From: Leptodontidium sp. MPI-SDFR-AT-0119 | Lineage: Eukaryota > Ascomycota > Leotiomycetes > Helotiales > Leptodontidiaceae | Direction: 5' to 3' | Assembly: GCA_020726505.1 (NCBI GenBank) | Contig: JAHLEZ010000025.1 | Coordinates: 496,001-560,000, forward strand | Length of the DNA stretch: 64,000 nucleotides | Shown here: piece by piece, positions 22,094 through 34,080 of the stretch | Numbering within the stretch: position 1 is the first letter of the stretch | How the letters are laid out: each line of letters starts with the position of its first letter | The notes under the pieces: model-generated | Database searches by the model: none | Told to the model about the DNA's origin: nothing | The model's input: only the letters and a program-made list of their open reading frames with translations | Made by a program: the position numbers and the translations under genes

Positions 22094-23444
22094 TTAATGT
22101 TTTTCTTTAAACCTAGTATATAGCTCATACATTGATTTCTCGAAGAGCGCAATCATCTCGGTGGTTTTAGTGTTTCCAGGAGGTAGTACTTGCGTTCTAT
22201 AAACACTACACAGCCTAACTTCCCGGTCTAGGAACTGCAAAATCCACTATTAATATATCTAAATCCCAATATTTAATGTGGTTAGGACAAGTTGTCAGCT
22301 TACCCAAAATAAATTCGGCATTCTACTCCAAACTATATAACCCTTCTTCCTCTACTGCACCCCGTCGATTGTGATATCTTGTATTATTAATAAGCCACTA
22401 AGGCCCTAATCATACTGCACATGCTCTGGAAACTTGCCAATAAATAATTGACTTCTGTTAATGTCGCCGAAATTTTCCTGAAGGGACCTCTGGCTCTCCC
22501 GGTTGAGCTGAGGCTGGAACATCTCGACTGTGGTCTCCTTCTTTACTAGTTTCTCATCGTCTGCGAGTAAGCTTTGTAAGATCTTCATGAATTCGGGCAC
22601 TGTGCCATAGGCGCCTTAGCCACCGAATTCTTCGGCGTACGCTCCACTAGGGTTGGGCCCTAAATATGGGAGTACCTTTCCTTTTCCGTCCGGTACATTG
22701 GAGTCGCGGACTGTCATACCTGCCAAGCGGGCATTAAGCTCTGGTTGCCTTTCCGGCCAGAAAGTTATGTCCGTAATATTCAGCGGTCTAAAGATGTTCT
22801 GTTGATAATAGTCTTCTAAAGACGTCCTAGCGATTCGGGCAACACCTAACCTAACCTAATCCAAACTGCCACTATACTGCCAAGAACTACTTGGCTCAAA
22901 TAGGAGCGGGCAGCCGAAGCGGTTTACCACATTCGGAAACGACGTAGTAGGAGGCAGTCCAATAGAGGCATGATACTCCTAGATGAGAGTAGAAGTCATG
23001 CTGTATCTAACGCCAGAGGAGTGGGTAAGGAGATGCCTGGAAATGTTTAGAAACTTTCTGTCGTTCGACTTATCGTTTCTCGTAGGGTACACACCGCAAG
23101 GTGATTTCCTTTTCTCTCTTCTCTAGCACGGCTCTTCCTTCCTTTATATGTGTCAAGATCGGCAGTGTCTCTAGCTCTAGAAGAATGTCGAAAACATTTT
23201 CGTCTAGTGTCCATTTTCCACGCTCGACTAACTGTAGGGCTGCAATCGTGGTAATCAACTTAGTAAGGCTGGCAAGGATGAATACCACGTCAAGTTTAAG
23301 GTCATTTTTTATTCTATGTAACGATGAGGGACCAAATGCTTTTGAATACTGAAAGGCGCCTGTCTTATTAGTGGCTATTAAGACTGTTCTTGGGATTTTG
23401 CCTTTAGTAATGGCCGTAGTGAATGATTCTTCTAGTGATGGCAT
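22094..23444 (-). pseudogene. Serine beta-lactamase/transesterase-like hydrolase, inactivated by RIP-type stops
   Basis: Penicillin-binding-protein fold of the AmpC/EstB/LovD group. ATG is at 23444. ASLTKLITTIAALQLVERGKW carries the SxxK catalytic motif, and LLTHSSGV follows. WQYSGS holds the Tyr of the YxN/YxS motif. The C-terminal half reads DITFWPERQPELNARLAGMT, PEFMKILQSLLADDEKL and VLPPGNTKTTEMIALFEKSMYE, ending at TAA (complement of 22094-22096). In-frame stops include TAG after TSTLI (Gln expected), TAG after SGSLD (Trp expected), one after AEEFGG and one after HVQYD (Trp expected). These are CpA-to-TpA type. The span suits a single-exon gene of about 400-450 residues. Fungal members act as esterases or acyltransferases, some in secondary metabolism. 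Confidence 0.85.
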
Positions 23445-23990
23445 TTTTCCTAAGCCTAACTGCGACTTTCGTGTCGAGCTAGGTATTCGTCGTGTTTATG
23501 ATCTACATTACACACCGCAGGTAGTCGGTGATTCTGGATTGGACTGAATCACCGAGGTAAATCTATCTCCCACTGGGGGGTAATGAGTCATATCACTAAT
23601 CATTCATAACTTCCGATTTGATATCTCACAAATAAATCATCATTGTAGGAGTCAACTAGCTTACGATGTCGCGCTAGGGTGTGCAAGCTATCGTAAAGGG
23701 GTGTCCAGGGTATTATGATTAGTATTATTTCCGATAATTTTGAGCCAGGTCGCAGCGAAATTACATGTACATATTAGTTTAGATAGTAATCGCGCCACTG
23801 CCAGATTACAAAATCGTCTGTCTCAATATTTATAATAGTGCCATTGCAAGAGTTAGTTAGCGAGACTTGGAAATCACGGAGTACATGAGTTCTTCATTGA
23901 ACGACTATAGTTCTTATTACTACGACACTTAAAAAACGACTAACTTACTTTAGTACACAAATATTTAGAAAGCTTTTCTAGTAACTTATT

Positions 23991-25132
23991 ATGTCTCTCT
24001 AAAAGAAGATCGTACTCGTGATTGGGGGAATAGGAGCTTAGGGCTCAGCCGTGGTCAAAGGTGGCTTTTTTTACTCTATCCTAGAGAAAAGGTGACTGAC
24101 ATGCCAAGTAGCTCTCGCTCAGGACGGCAAGTACGAGATTCGAGCGATTACGAGAAGCACTTAGTCGACTGAAGTAAAAATACTTGCTGACCTTCCAAAC
24201 GTGACGCTTTTCCATGGAAATCCCTATGACGAAGCTGATCTTTAGAAAGCCTACAAAGGTGTGCAGCTAGTTTTTGCTAATACAAATGGATTTGCCATCG
24301 GCGAGAAGTCTGAGATCTATTGGGGAATTCGTATGTATGAACTTGCTGTTCAGAACGGCCTGGAGCACTTCGTATGGGCCGGAGTCGATTACGGCTCAAA
24401 GCTGGGTGGTTTTGCTGCAAAATACTGCTGTAGCCACTTGGATGGAAAGAATAAAGTTACCGGTAAGAATATTTAATATTGTTATGGTGGTACGTGAACG
24501 GATAACTCACGTGATTTGTAGAGTACTTAAAATCTCAGCCAACATCGCTAGTAGCCTGGTCTGTTTTGAGCAGCTGCTTATACCTCGAGATGCTTTCGGA
24601 GAATTAGCGACTTAAAAAGGACGAGAGCGGAACTTATGTGTTTGCTGTTCCTCTTGGCGATAGTACCGTTTCTGTGATTCACTTGGAAGATCTTGGACTG
24701 TATTGTCGCTAGATATTCGGCAACCCGGTAGAATCGAAAGGTATTAATCTGGAAGTTGCCACAACTTATGTCGGCTTGGAAGACCTCGTGCAGAAGTTCC
24801 AAGAAGTTACCGGAAAGCCAGTAAGAGTTATGCTCTTGACCCCTGAGGAATACTTCGCCGGTGGTTATGAGCCTCTCGATATAAAGAAGAAGCTTGGCTA
24901 TGGAACGGACGGGTTAGACGGGACTTTATAGACAGCGGGTCAGAATTTCATTGGATTTTTCAACGTGTAGCGTGACAATCTTGTAAAAAGGGACTATCCT
25001 CTACTAGACAAGATCTTGCCTACATGGGTGAAGATATTGGAAGAATGGATGAGAAAAACAGAGTACACGGGAGAGTACAAGCCTGTCTTGATTGACGTGT
25101 CGCGAGGAAACTTCCCTATTAAAGGGCAATAA
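23991..25132 (+). pseudogene. NmrA-like (NMRAL1/HSCARG-type) protein, inactivated by RIP-type stops
   Basis: ATG is at 23991. Rossmann start KKIVLVIGGIGA*GSAVV (Gln expected at the stop), then an intron, then ALAQDGKYEIRAITRS, LADLPNVTLFHGNPYDEADL, GVQLVFANTNGFAIGEKSE and GLEHFVWAGVDYGSK. After a second intron come YVFAVPLGDSTVSVIHLEDLG, VESKGINLEVATTYVGLEDL and LLTPEEYFAGGYEPL, ending at TAA 25130-25132. At least seven in-frame stops occur, mostly TAG/TAA at Gln or Trp positions (codon 5, codon 17, after DEADL, after GLYCR, after DGTL, after FFNV). It is a different family member from the gene at 14702-15638. Full length, so dead by mutation, not truncation. Confidence 0.85.
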
Positions 25133-25714
25133 ATAGATCTTAGGATTAAGAAGTTGTTAGTTTAGTGTTAGGGCCATAGCTGGCTGATAGTATAATGGCG
25201 AAAAGAATTGTCGCAATTCTAGAGATGGGCAAGTTTCAAGTAGTGAATACATACTGAGTCATTAGTGATCCTAAGTAAAGGCGGCGCGGGATCACGTGTG
25301 CTAAAGGGTTAGGAGGTGTCGAAATTCCGGTCATAAAACAGTCTATCCATTTTATTGTCCTAAATGTGGTATAGTCTTCGCACAATTATCGGGTTTATTT
25401 TAACACGTGTATAGTAAAGCGTGTAATTAAGGTTCGTTCTAAGGCAAGGTGGGTAAATTAGTCAGATGGCTAGAAGTGCAGCACAATGCTAGTGGAAGTG
25501 AATGACCACCTTGCACGACATTGTATAGTATTTGTACGTGTGTTTGATTTTTAATAAGATTTGTATAGAGGGTTTAGGAACGCTTTCCGTTAACTCAGTT
25601 AAATGTGAGGATGTAGGAAACAAAGTATAGAGAAAGATTGAAGGGCTATAACTGAATAAATTACATGTACTGAGATAGTTGGTTGCTAAAGATGTGCTAA
25701 ATAATACTTCCCCT
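25133..25714. other. Intergenic, no gene recognised
   Basis: AT-leaning sequence with no repeat or domain seen. The minus-strand frame 25489-25767 extends into the next locus by chance. Confidence 0.4.
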
Positions 25715-26526
25715 TTACGTTTGCTTCCGCGGCCGACCTCGAGATTTCTTCCCTTTCGCTTCCACACCAGCTTTCTGCCTAGTCTTTGATCTTAGTCTGC
25801 CTCGCTTGTAGTTGACCCCGCGTTGTGCTCGAACGCGGGCCTCGAACTTCTGTACTAACTCCTTTGTATGTCCCAGTGAGTGTTCAGGCAGTAGTGTGGG
25901 GTGCCAATCCACTAGGTAGTGCGTAACACCATCGAGGTCCTCTTTACTAATGATCTCACGAACGTCCTAGTCCTGGTCGACATCGGTTACTATTAGGCAG
26001 ACTTCAAGTTCCGTTGGGGAAGTGACTTCAGAACCGGGGGTACTTTTGGAAGAGCTAGTAAGTCTGGCGTCGAGAGAAGTGTTACGCGTCCCAACATTCT
26101 CTTCATCCTCGTCGCCCACTGACAGAGTCCCAAATGGCTGCGATAGGTCATTACAAGAGACTGTCCTGCGGCCTTGTAGAGTGGAAATCTTCCGCCGCTT
26201 AGAGCAGATGTCGTCCCATCTTGACTCGCTGGGATCGCTAACAAGTTCTCTACTGCCTTCCTTATCATCGTTACGACACAGCAGCGATGTGATAGAATCA
26301 CGTGAGGCGGAGGTGGAGGGAGGAGAGTTGGACCTCTGTCGTTTGATAGTCTGATGAGGCATGGCTTTATCGATGCCATTATCACCATCCCCATGCTCGT
26401 AGATCGTACGAGTGGAAAGTATAGGTAAGTGCTCCATATTGAAGGTATCACAGCCTGGTTGCCCACCTTCCCCCATGCAACGAGCATATCCGTTCCCGAT
26501 TTTGTTACCCTCTTCCGACTCGTCAT
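25715..26526 (-). pseudogene. Chromodomain-like protein with C-terminal AT-hook, one internal stop
   Basis: The minus strand from about 26476 encodes a low-complexity region (Ser/Arg rich, KRQRSNSPPSTSASRDS, then CSKRRKIS, a likely nuclear signal), then an acidic stretch. A TAG at 25967-25969 falls where Trp is expected in D-W-DVREIISKEDLDGV. The frame continues as THYLVDWHPTLLPEHSLG, which fits a chromodomain-like fold with its aromatic residues. After KELVQKFEARVRAQ it ends KKSRGRPRKQT, a clear AT-hook (RGRP). The combination suggests a chromatin-binding protein, and similar proteins occur in multiple copies in some fungi. A related N-terminal piece may lie at 26817-27104. The single stop is RIP-type. 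Family assignment is from recall, not from a search. Confidence 0.5.
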
Positions 26527-26816
26527 CGCAATGTAATATTATTGGGTCATCTGTAATATCGTGAGCAAATATTCTGTGTTTTCCATCTAACTCAGCTCGC
26601 TTACCGTGCGCACTACCAGCTCAAGATCCACGAGATCCAAAAAGATTGTCATCCAGACCTTGTTTGCTACCCTGTCCTACGGTGCTCTCCACAGCCGGTC
26701 GCTCTTCCGCCGATTCGAGCCCGTCGTTTGATGACAGTAATCGTGTCAAAGATGAAAATTCATTATCGATATCATTATCAAATCCACCCCTCTCTGTTAT
26801 CGAGGCTGCTGTATAG

Positions 26817-27104
26817 TCAGATGAATAAACTAGTTGTTTTGGGACTTTCTTCTGAACACATGCCTTGAGTTCCTACTGGATTATCCTTAGAAGCCTGTGT
26901 GCCTTGGACTGTGGCCACGCTATCTCTAATAGCCTGCTGACACCAGTCATTGTCGTCTGCCGCTCGTCCTAACGCTGGCAGCGCTTCAACTGGTACGCTG
27001 CTTGATTCGGTCGCCAAATTCTTGTTAACTTTGGACGCGGTTTTCCGAATGCTGGTTTTTGATGGTGGTTTCGGGTCGTAGTGAACAAAAGCAAAGGCGG
27101 TCAT
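26817..27104 (-). pseudogene. Possible upstream exon or separate frame next to the chromodomain-like locus
   Basis: A 95-codon frame starting MTAFAFVHYDPKPPSKTSIRK, hydrophilic and without a known domain. Orientation and position suit the 5' part of the chromodomain-like gene, but no clear splice connects them and stops lie between 26527 and 26816. Treated as uncertain. Confidence 0.3.
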
Positions 27105-28599
27105 GCTGAGAAGAGAGCAAACGCAATAGAGCGCCTTGGGAATCCGATTAGTAGATGAAGAATGCAGACTGGACAGATCATAAAGAGGGCCATCAGAGGG
27201 TTTCGTAGACCTTTTAACTTGCGCACTCCCAGGCCCTGCTCTACAGGCTACATCTGCCGTCCTTCGTTGCTACTCTATTACTTCACTGCTATCCTTTTCG
27301 TGAGAATGCCCCACCCTTGCGTTTTCGCGCCTTAAATCCATGTCTCGATCACTGGGAGGGCTAGAAACACCGATAGGCCAACAGGAAGTCCATTTCGAGA
27401 ATCTACTTCGTATTTAGAGCGTTAGTGTTCAGCGTCTCTCATACAAAACATCTGAGGGTCGACAAAGCGGGTCGTACGTCGTCATGCTGTGTAACGCTCT
27501 TCTACAGATCCGAAAGGACTTGCCCCATTGAGCAACCCGTGATACCGTAGGGGGGAAACTGGGCATTTAGAGACCCTCCCCTAGAGCATCTCAGCTGGCA
27601 AGAAAGCGTATTTCTCCGCAACGACCCACTCGATGCTGGCTCAGCCAGCTTCCCCCTGGACCATTCCAGCTGCCTACTGCGTCACCCACGCCATGCCCAG
27701 ACACCGACACGTAAGTTCAGTACTCTGAGATCCTTCGAGTCTCCAACTCGGGAATTGTTTGCCGAATACGGAAATCAAGGGGTGTTCCAGACCTTCCCAA
27801 AATCTACTGGGTATTCATATGCGTAGCTGACTTGGCCGGCCTCGCTCTGATTGCTCCCTCCCCCGGTGTCGCCGCGTCATCCACCTGAGCTTGGGTTTTC
27901 CGTTCCCAAGGCGTTACTGTACGGAAAAGTGTCGCCTGCCTTGAGCCCTCTTCCTTCTCAAGGCACTCCTGAATCCTGACAAAGAGCGAGACCTTTGTAG
28001 AAACCTGGCAGACACCAGACACGCAGGTGATTCCTTAAGGGGAGGAGGCGGCGGCAGAGAAGAACGATGTGCTCACGAAGAGTGGCTTGCCATCATCGAC
28101 CGTGGATCCATCCTAGGTGAACGGGAAGCACTGCCGCAGTAGTGTACGCGTCGCAGAGCGTCGGCAGCTCCGAAACGATCTGGGTTTAGAGCAGAGTCAG
28201 TACAAGGCAAATTCTTGACAGTGACGCCAGCGAGAGAACATTGAGGGGCATTTACAAAGGGCACCAGCTAATCAGAGCGCAGGCCTGGCCTGGTGGGGGA
28301 AATTTGAGGCGTGGTGCAGGTAATAGGGCCGGCTCGTGAGCCATGGGATGATCGCGAAGGTCTGACGGCGAGGGTGGCATGTGGCCAGCGCATTGGAAAG
28401 TTGGTGAAGGACGAGAAAAGGTGAAGTTGGAAATAGCACTGGATTTATACACGAGGTGGGGTCTCAAGGGGAGCTAGTAGGGGTCGCGACCACTCGTTCC
28501 GGCCCTCCCAGAGCAGCACGAGCGCTAGAGCAGCCAGGCCTTTAGGCGAGAGATTCCCTGTTCAGGAAATCCCAGTTTCCTGATGCGGAATCACCGACA
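27105..28599. other. Moderate-GC stretch without a recognised gene
   Basis: Small minus frames at 27804-28022, 28073-28264 and 28252-28467 lack domains. Around 28490-28760 a stop-poor minus-strand reading (LRRPPLKYNILRVGDSASGN) crosses the GC/AT boundary and may be a TE-derived ORF. Nothing firm. Confidence 0.4.
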
Positions 28600-30879
28600 C
28601 GCAGAATATTATACTTAAGAGGAGGACGGCGCAAAGAAGAAGGAACGATCTTATTAGTCTCTTCTTCGGAGCTCGAAGACTTGCCTAAATTCTCGAGGAG
28701 AGTCTTAATAATGACGCGATACTTCTTAATAGACTTAAAATACTTAGCTTAATAATCGCTAATGATTTATTGAAGAATTTATATACCTTTTAATCGTTAA
28801 TATTAATAACGCGGACTAGTCTCTTACTATACTTCAGAAGATTGTCAGTGGCGGGAGAATATATATAGCTACTAATATAAGTGAAGTAGCGATTACTAGC
28901 CGAAGTAGTGTTTATATAGTAGTGGCCTCGATCTCCTTTGCCGAAGGCAATAACTTAGATATATAATAAACAAGGATTAACAAATTCGCGGCTTATAGTA
29001 TTATTAGTATATATTCTAATACTTAATTAATAAGAGTGAGATTTAAACAAATAAAAAGAAATATATATTATAAGTTCGTTTTACTAACGAAGGTCCCTTA
29101 GAACTCTTACGAGACTAACGAGGAGAAGTAAAAACACTAGCGCATTTATAAGGTTAAAGATTAAGAACTTTATTTAATACTCTCTTAAGAGTCTTTAAAG
29201 TACTAAAAGAAACTTAAATAGCTATTTTAAATAGCGTATAAGTAACGCGAACAAGAAGTAAAGATTTTAGTAAGGAGAGGTAAATAAAAGTACGACGAGA
29301 GTAGTAAGGGACAAGTAAGATGTTATTATTAGAGTTAAATACGTTTATAAAATAAAGGGGATCGCTTAAGGAGACAATAGAACGAGAGGGTATAAAAGGA
29401 GTAGAGGAGGCACCGCCGGCAAGTTTATCCTTATTATTATCGATCTCGCCGAAGACATCTCTAAGTTTATTATTATTGTTTTCTTAAATAAGAGATAATA
29501 AGGCAGATACTTTTATAATAATTATTTATTACTTAAAGAGTTAATTTAATACTCGAAAGTAAGGGGGTAAAAAATAAAAGTATAAAAATAAATAATTAAA
29601 AATAAGGAAATAAATACTTATAACTTAAAGTCTTTAGTAACGTTATTCTTATATAACTTCGCGCTTTATATTAAAGCCACCTTCCTCGCGGGCAATCTGG
29701 CGATTTATTCGATTAGTGAAAGCCTTAAAACGTTTTTGTAGACTCTTAGTAGTCTTAAAAGGAGTAGATTTATTAGGTATCTTAAAATACTCGATAATGA
29801 ATTTAATAATATAAAAGAAGAGGAAGGGAATAGAGGGGCAAATGTAAAGGTGTATATTAGTATTAATAATACTAGAAAAGGGTTATTATTAATAAGAAAG
29901 GAGGGCAGTATTTATAATTATAAGTAGAAGGCTCGCGATCACTAATCGCGCGTATAGTCTACTAATTAACACTACTTACCGGGTAAGTGGAAACCTTTAC
30001 ACTAACCTGACGTGGCTTAGCTAATTAGAGTATTAAGCGCCACTTCTTAACCTAGACGTAATCACTAGCGACGTCTAATTAATTAATTAATACTTCAACT
30101 ACACTTGTCTTACTACAAATCAGGCCATCTGTCTTATAGTAAGATCTTAGCCTTATAATCTATAAATCGTACTCTCTTTCTAAAAACCTTATCTTATATT
30201 TTTATATTTATAATTTAAGATAAATATATAAATACTCTCGTGTTTATAGTACGCCTTATTTACGTACTCTTATTTAATATTTGAGATCTTAACGCGGTGA
30301 CCCGTGTTATTATTTACTTTTTAGGGGGTACGCGTTTATTAACGAACGAGCTCTTAATTACGCGCTTAATTACGCTTTGTACTTTCTTTTGTCACAACTC
30401 ACTTAACGACTATATAATAGTCTTAATTAGTATTTCCTAGAGCTTTATTTGTTTACTTAAAGTGCGTATAGGGCATCTCCTGATCTCCTTAGTACGCCTC
30501 TTTAATGCTAAGCTTAACGTCCTTATGACTACTGCCTGCCATGGGGGTGTGTCGCGCACTAGCGCAGTTCTTTAGTCTAGTATATACTTACGTAAGCACT
30601 CCAGGTATATAAACTTAGTCTCTAGCTCCTCTCTTTAAGAGGACAACGCTCAATTTAATTAATCTTTGAACACACTTTCTAGAACCTTATTTGATCGTAG
30701 AATCTTTTAAACCCCTGAGCTAATGCTCGTCCTTTTGCACGACATAATACTATTAAAATAAGTATTTTACGCTAAAGTCGATTTGTTAAAGTATTTAACT
30801 AAGTGTCACTCGCGAGTTATTATTAAAGGGGACTTATAACTTAAAACGTTAATTCTCTTAATATATACGGTTACCTTAG

Positions 30880-31299
30880 CTACTTATTCTTTTAAAACAG
30901 CTATAATAATAATAGCTTAATTTAATTTAAAGATAATTTAATTTAATATTATTAACGCCTTTATTAACACTAAACGAAGCGAATTAAGTGCTCGCATACG
31001 CTATTACTTACTAGACAAATTTAAGTAAGACAATATAGTAGTAGAAGTTAATCGTGCGCTTTATAGACTTAGAGATTCGCTAGTATTATAATATAAAGAC
31101 TTTACTAAGACTTTATTAAAGCTAAGGTTAATCTCTTATAAAGAGGAACCGTGTATTTTTATAAACAAGTAACTTTTAGTCTTTGTTATCTTTTATATCG
31201 ATAATATTAAGTATTATATTACGCTCTAGCCCTTAAAGACGCTTAACTTATTATTAACGGCTTAAGTATAATATATAAGCTTATTAAAAGAGGACTAAT
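30880..31299 (+). pseudogene. Ty1/copia reverse transcriptase fragment
   Basis: The plus strand reads a degenerate RT: NAFINTKRSE, then VVEVNRALYRLRDSL (the LNKALYGLRDSP-type motif), KDFTKTLLKLRLI, KEEPCIF and FYIDNI, the remnant of the FYVDD catalytic motif with its second Asp changed. Several TAA/TAG interrupt it. It ends where a solo LTR begins at 31300. It is in the opposite orientation to the large copia element to its right, so it is a separate copy. Confidence 0.65.
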
Positions 31300-31781
31300 T
31301 GTCGGTCGAACTTGTTACGACCTACGATGCGCCTCGTATTCTAACCGACACGGGCTCGTAGCATCGCTGGCTATGCGACGGCGCTAAGCCCAATAGGGAA
31401 GACTAAGTGGCGAGCCTGCGACATATTGACGTGAATAGCACTCGACTACGCTAGGCCCTATTAAGAGGGTCCTTTATATATTTATACTTGAGCCCTCCCT
31501 TACGAAGAGCTCTCCTTTCCTCCTTGTCTTTTCTTCTCGATTCTGAGCATAGCTTTAGGTCCAAATACAAAGCTAGAGTCTACTCGCCGTATTAATCTCT
31601 TGCCAGCCGTAACAGAACTCGGGTGGTACCACGTATTCCGGTGAAGAATCGACACATTTAAGGGGTAAAATCCTGTGTGGCAAAATATGTATTCAAGGAA
31701 AGGAGAGCTTTATACGAGAGCTCTCCTTAAATACTCGATAAGCGAGCATATGACTAGAACGTGACGATTATTAAACTAACA
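31300..31781. mobile_element. Solo LTR (175 bp family) interrupted by a second solo LTR
   Basis: 31300-31312 plus 31620-31781 add up to a 175-bp LTR (TGTCGGTCGAACT..CTAACA) that matches the uninterrupted copy at 45084-45258. Left flank CTAAT and right flank CTGGC differ only by changes RIP would make (G-to-A twice, C-to-T once), so a mutated 5-bp duplication is plausible. Confidence 0.85.
31313..31614. mobile_element. Solo LTR, 302 bp, nested in another LTR
   Basis: Starts TGTTACGACC and ends GCCGTAACA (9-bp inverted ends). It is flanked by a perfect 5-bp duplication GAACT at 31308-31312 and 31615-31619. GC is higher than its surroundings, so it inserted after much of the RIP damage or escaped it. 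No coding content. Confidence 0.9.
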
Positions 31782-31799
31782 CTGGCAAAATTTCCTTTT

Positions 31800-32170
31800 C
31801 GAGAGACGTCTCCCTCAAACCAGTCCGAATAATAATCGACAAAAGAAGTAAATAAACAACTAAATACAAAAGACAAACAGCAACGTGAAATCAAGTATGT
31901 ACTGCCTCAAATAAGGCTCTTGCCACCTCGATATGCCTCCCACGCTGTACAAAGACTCCAAGAGCTTGTAGGTCATCTCGTAATAAGATACGTTCTTTTT
32001 ATACTACTTTCTTAAAGTCCTCTACCGTCTAATCCTCAAAATACTCCTAAAAGTCTTGCTCTAAGAATTCCCCCCACGTTCTCTTATTATAACGAAAGCT
32101 TCGGAAGTGTTATAAGTAGGCTGTTGCCTTTGCCGGTGTTAAGTAAGGCTAAGAGTTTATTGGGAAATCG
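31800..32170 (-). pseudogene. Retrotransposon gag-like fragment
   Basis: The minus strand reads a nearly continuous frame: YNKRTWGEFLEQDF, then VEDFKKVV, KERILLRDDLQALGVFVQRGRHIEVARALFE, with stops only at Gln or Trp-like sites. The DDLQALGVFV..RGR..E.AR pattern is seen in N-terminal gag-like proteins of fungal retrotransposons. No zinc knuckle was found. Family uncertain. Confidence 0.45.
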
Positions 32171-32436
32171 ATGAGGATCTAAGGTAAGTAAGATAAGGGC
32201 GAAATTAATGATTTGTATATAACGTAACGAAGAAATGTTAAAGTACAAGAGGGAGGACGACTCTTAAAGAGGGCGTGTGAGCCGAATAAGGTTTAGTAAA
32301 AGCTCGTATACGGAAATTGCCGAAATTGTTATTAATGCGTATCCGAAACGCCGAAACACCGAAATTGCCGTTAATACGTATAAAGCCGATTTACAACGAG
32401 TGACGTGGCCTTAATAGAAGTTTGAGAAGGTGTTAA

Positions 32437-32710
32437 TATTAGTATCTAACTAAGGTTCGATACCTAATATTAGGGTGACAAAGAATATAACAAGTGAAGT
32501 TTAATTAAGTATATTCTATGTGTCCCTTTTATACAAAAGGGAAAGCTACTTTAAATACATTAAGTACTAAACCCTATAGCTCGTATAAGTATTACTTATA
32601 TAAAACTAAGAGGTAAGGTATAAAACTAAGCTTTATTTGGCCAAGAGAGACGACTATCTTTGGAAGCTATTAGAGTAAGAGAATGCCCCTTAACTAAGGC
32701 TATCTTAATA
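32437..32710 (-). repeat. Left (3') LTR of the copia element
   Basis: 274 bp, matches 44278-44551 along its length. Its ends read TATTAG..TTAATA where the other copy has TGTTAG..CCAACA, differences of the RIP type (G-to-A, C-to-T). Confidence 0.85.
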
Positions 32711-33325
32711 TTAGTAACTCTTTTTTATTAAAAGAAAAACTCTTTTACCTTCCTTTTTTCTCTTTTATACAAAGTATACACAACTTAACACATTATCCCT
32801 AGCTCCTCTTTTTCCTTTATATAAAGTATGTGCCCTATGTGACTTTGGCTTGTTATATTAAATAGTAACCGCTTTAAGAAAGAACGACTTCGTTCTTTCC
32901 TCGTACGTTTCTCGTTAACTAACTATTAGCCTTTCTTACGTATAAAAGAGATTTTTTAAATTCCCTCTTCTCTTCTTTTTCTCTTTTTCTTTAACTAATA
33001 GTAATAATAATAGTAGTAATAATAAGTCCCCTTTCTCTTTTTTATATAGCTTTCTTTCTCCTTAGATATTCTTTATACGACTTAAGATAGCCTCGTATAA
33101 ATCGGCGCCTCTCTTTTCCGCTTTACTTATAAAGTAATCTGATTTATTGTCACTATATACTAACGAAAGGTCTTCCGTAAACCACAACACTATTACTACT
33201 ACCACAACTAAGTGAGTACTCTCCCTCATACGAAGTTTACCCCCTCGAGACTAGCTTCGCACAGCTGTTATAATATTAGTAAAATAGTACTAACGCTTAC
33301 GTAGCTACACTACACTATACTATAC

Positions 33326-33430
33326 TATATAATGTTAGTCTTTTCTCTTTATACGAGCTGGCCCTTATCCCCAGGATATAGCTTCTCGTACGAACCTCCG
33401 GTCCTTTTGTCTAAGAACTAACATTATATA
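33326..33430. repeat. 105-bp microelement with 14-bp inverted ends
   Basis: TATATAATGTTAGT at the left and ACTAACATTATATA at the right are exact reverse complements. The interior is GC-richer than the surroundings. It could be a tiny MITE or the ends of a short LTR. No second copy was seen. Confidence 0.4.
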
Positions 33431-33824
33431 AGGCCCTTGTTCTCTTTAACGCCGTTAATGCCGCGCTAGCTACTACTAACGCTAACGCCCAGCCTATACT
33501 TATTATTAGCGGGTAGTAACTAGGCCCGTTGTGTTATAATGCGTTATAATAAATAGTCTTAATTATGCCAAGACGTAATGTCGCCTTTATATAAGGGCGC
33601 ATCACACCCTAGTAGTTTATAACACATCGGCCTTTATACGTCAATGTCCTCTTAATTTAATCGAGAGGTGTTGTCCGAGTTATTCCTTATATTAAATATT
33701 CCCGGCGTAACTTAACGCCTTTCCTTAATTATACTTTAGTTTAAGGTTATTTCGGGGATACTATAGTAATTATAAGTGGCGAGATTATACTACTCGTTAT
33801 AATCCCTCTCCTAAGGACTTATTA

Positions 33825-34080
33825 TGTCGGTGCAGTACCGGTTCATGTACCACGCCGCATGTGTGAATATATTCCAATGCGAGTATGGTGACAGAGTAAT
33901 AAATGTATGGTTCAAAATCTGTGTATATTCTAAGAGAGTGCGAGGAGAGCCAGACTATATACTACGAAACCCCACCGAATCTCCACCGAAACCAGTCCGG
34001 CTAGGCTCTGACCCCTGACTTTGACCCGCACCCCCTTTTCCAGACCGAAGTATGCTTATGTAGGGACCTGTGGACTAACA
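33825..34080. mobile_element. Solo LTR, 256 bp
   Basis: Starts TGTCGGTGCAGTACCGG and ends CTGTGGACTAACA. Perfect 5-bp duplication TATTA at 33820-33824 and 34081-34085. An inverted second copy of the same LTR is at 60559-60815 (CTTAA duplication) and a fragment at 61858. The 64-codon frame starting at 33824 is only LTR sequence. Confidence 0.9.

Noticed and set aside
33824..34018. 64-codon plus frame (MSVQYRFMYH..)
   Set aside because: Starts at the first base before the solo LTR and lies wholly within it; the same sequence recurs inverted at 60559-60815 as a non-coding LTR.
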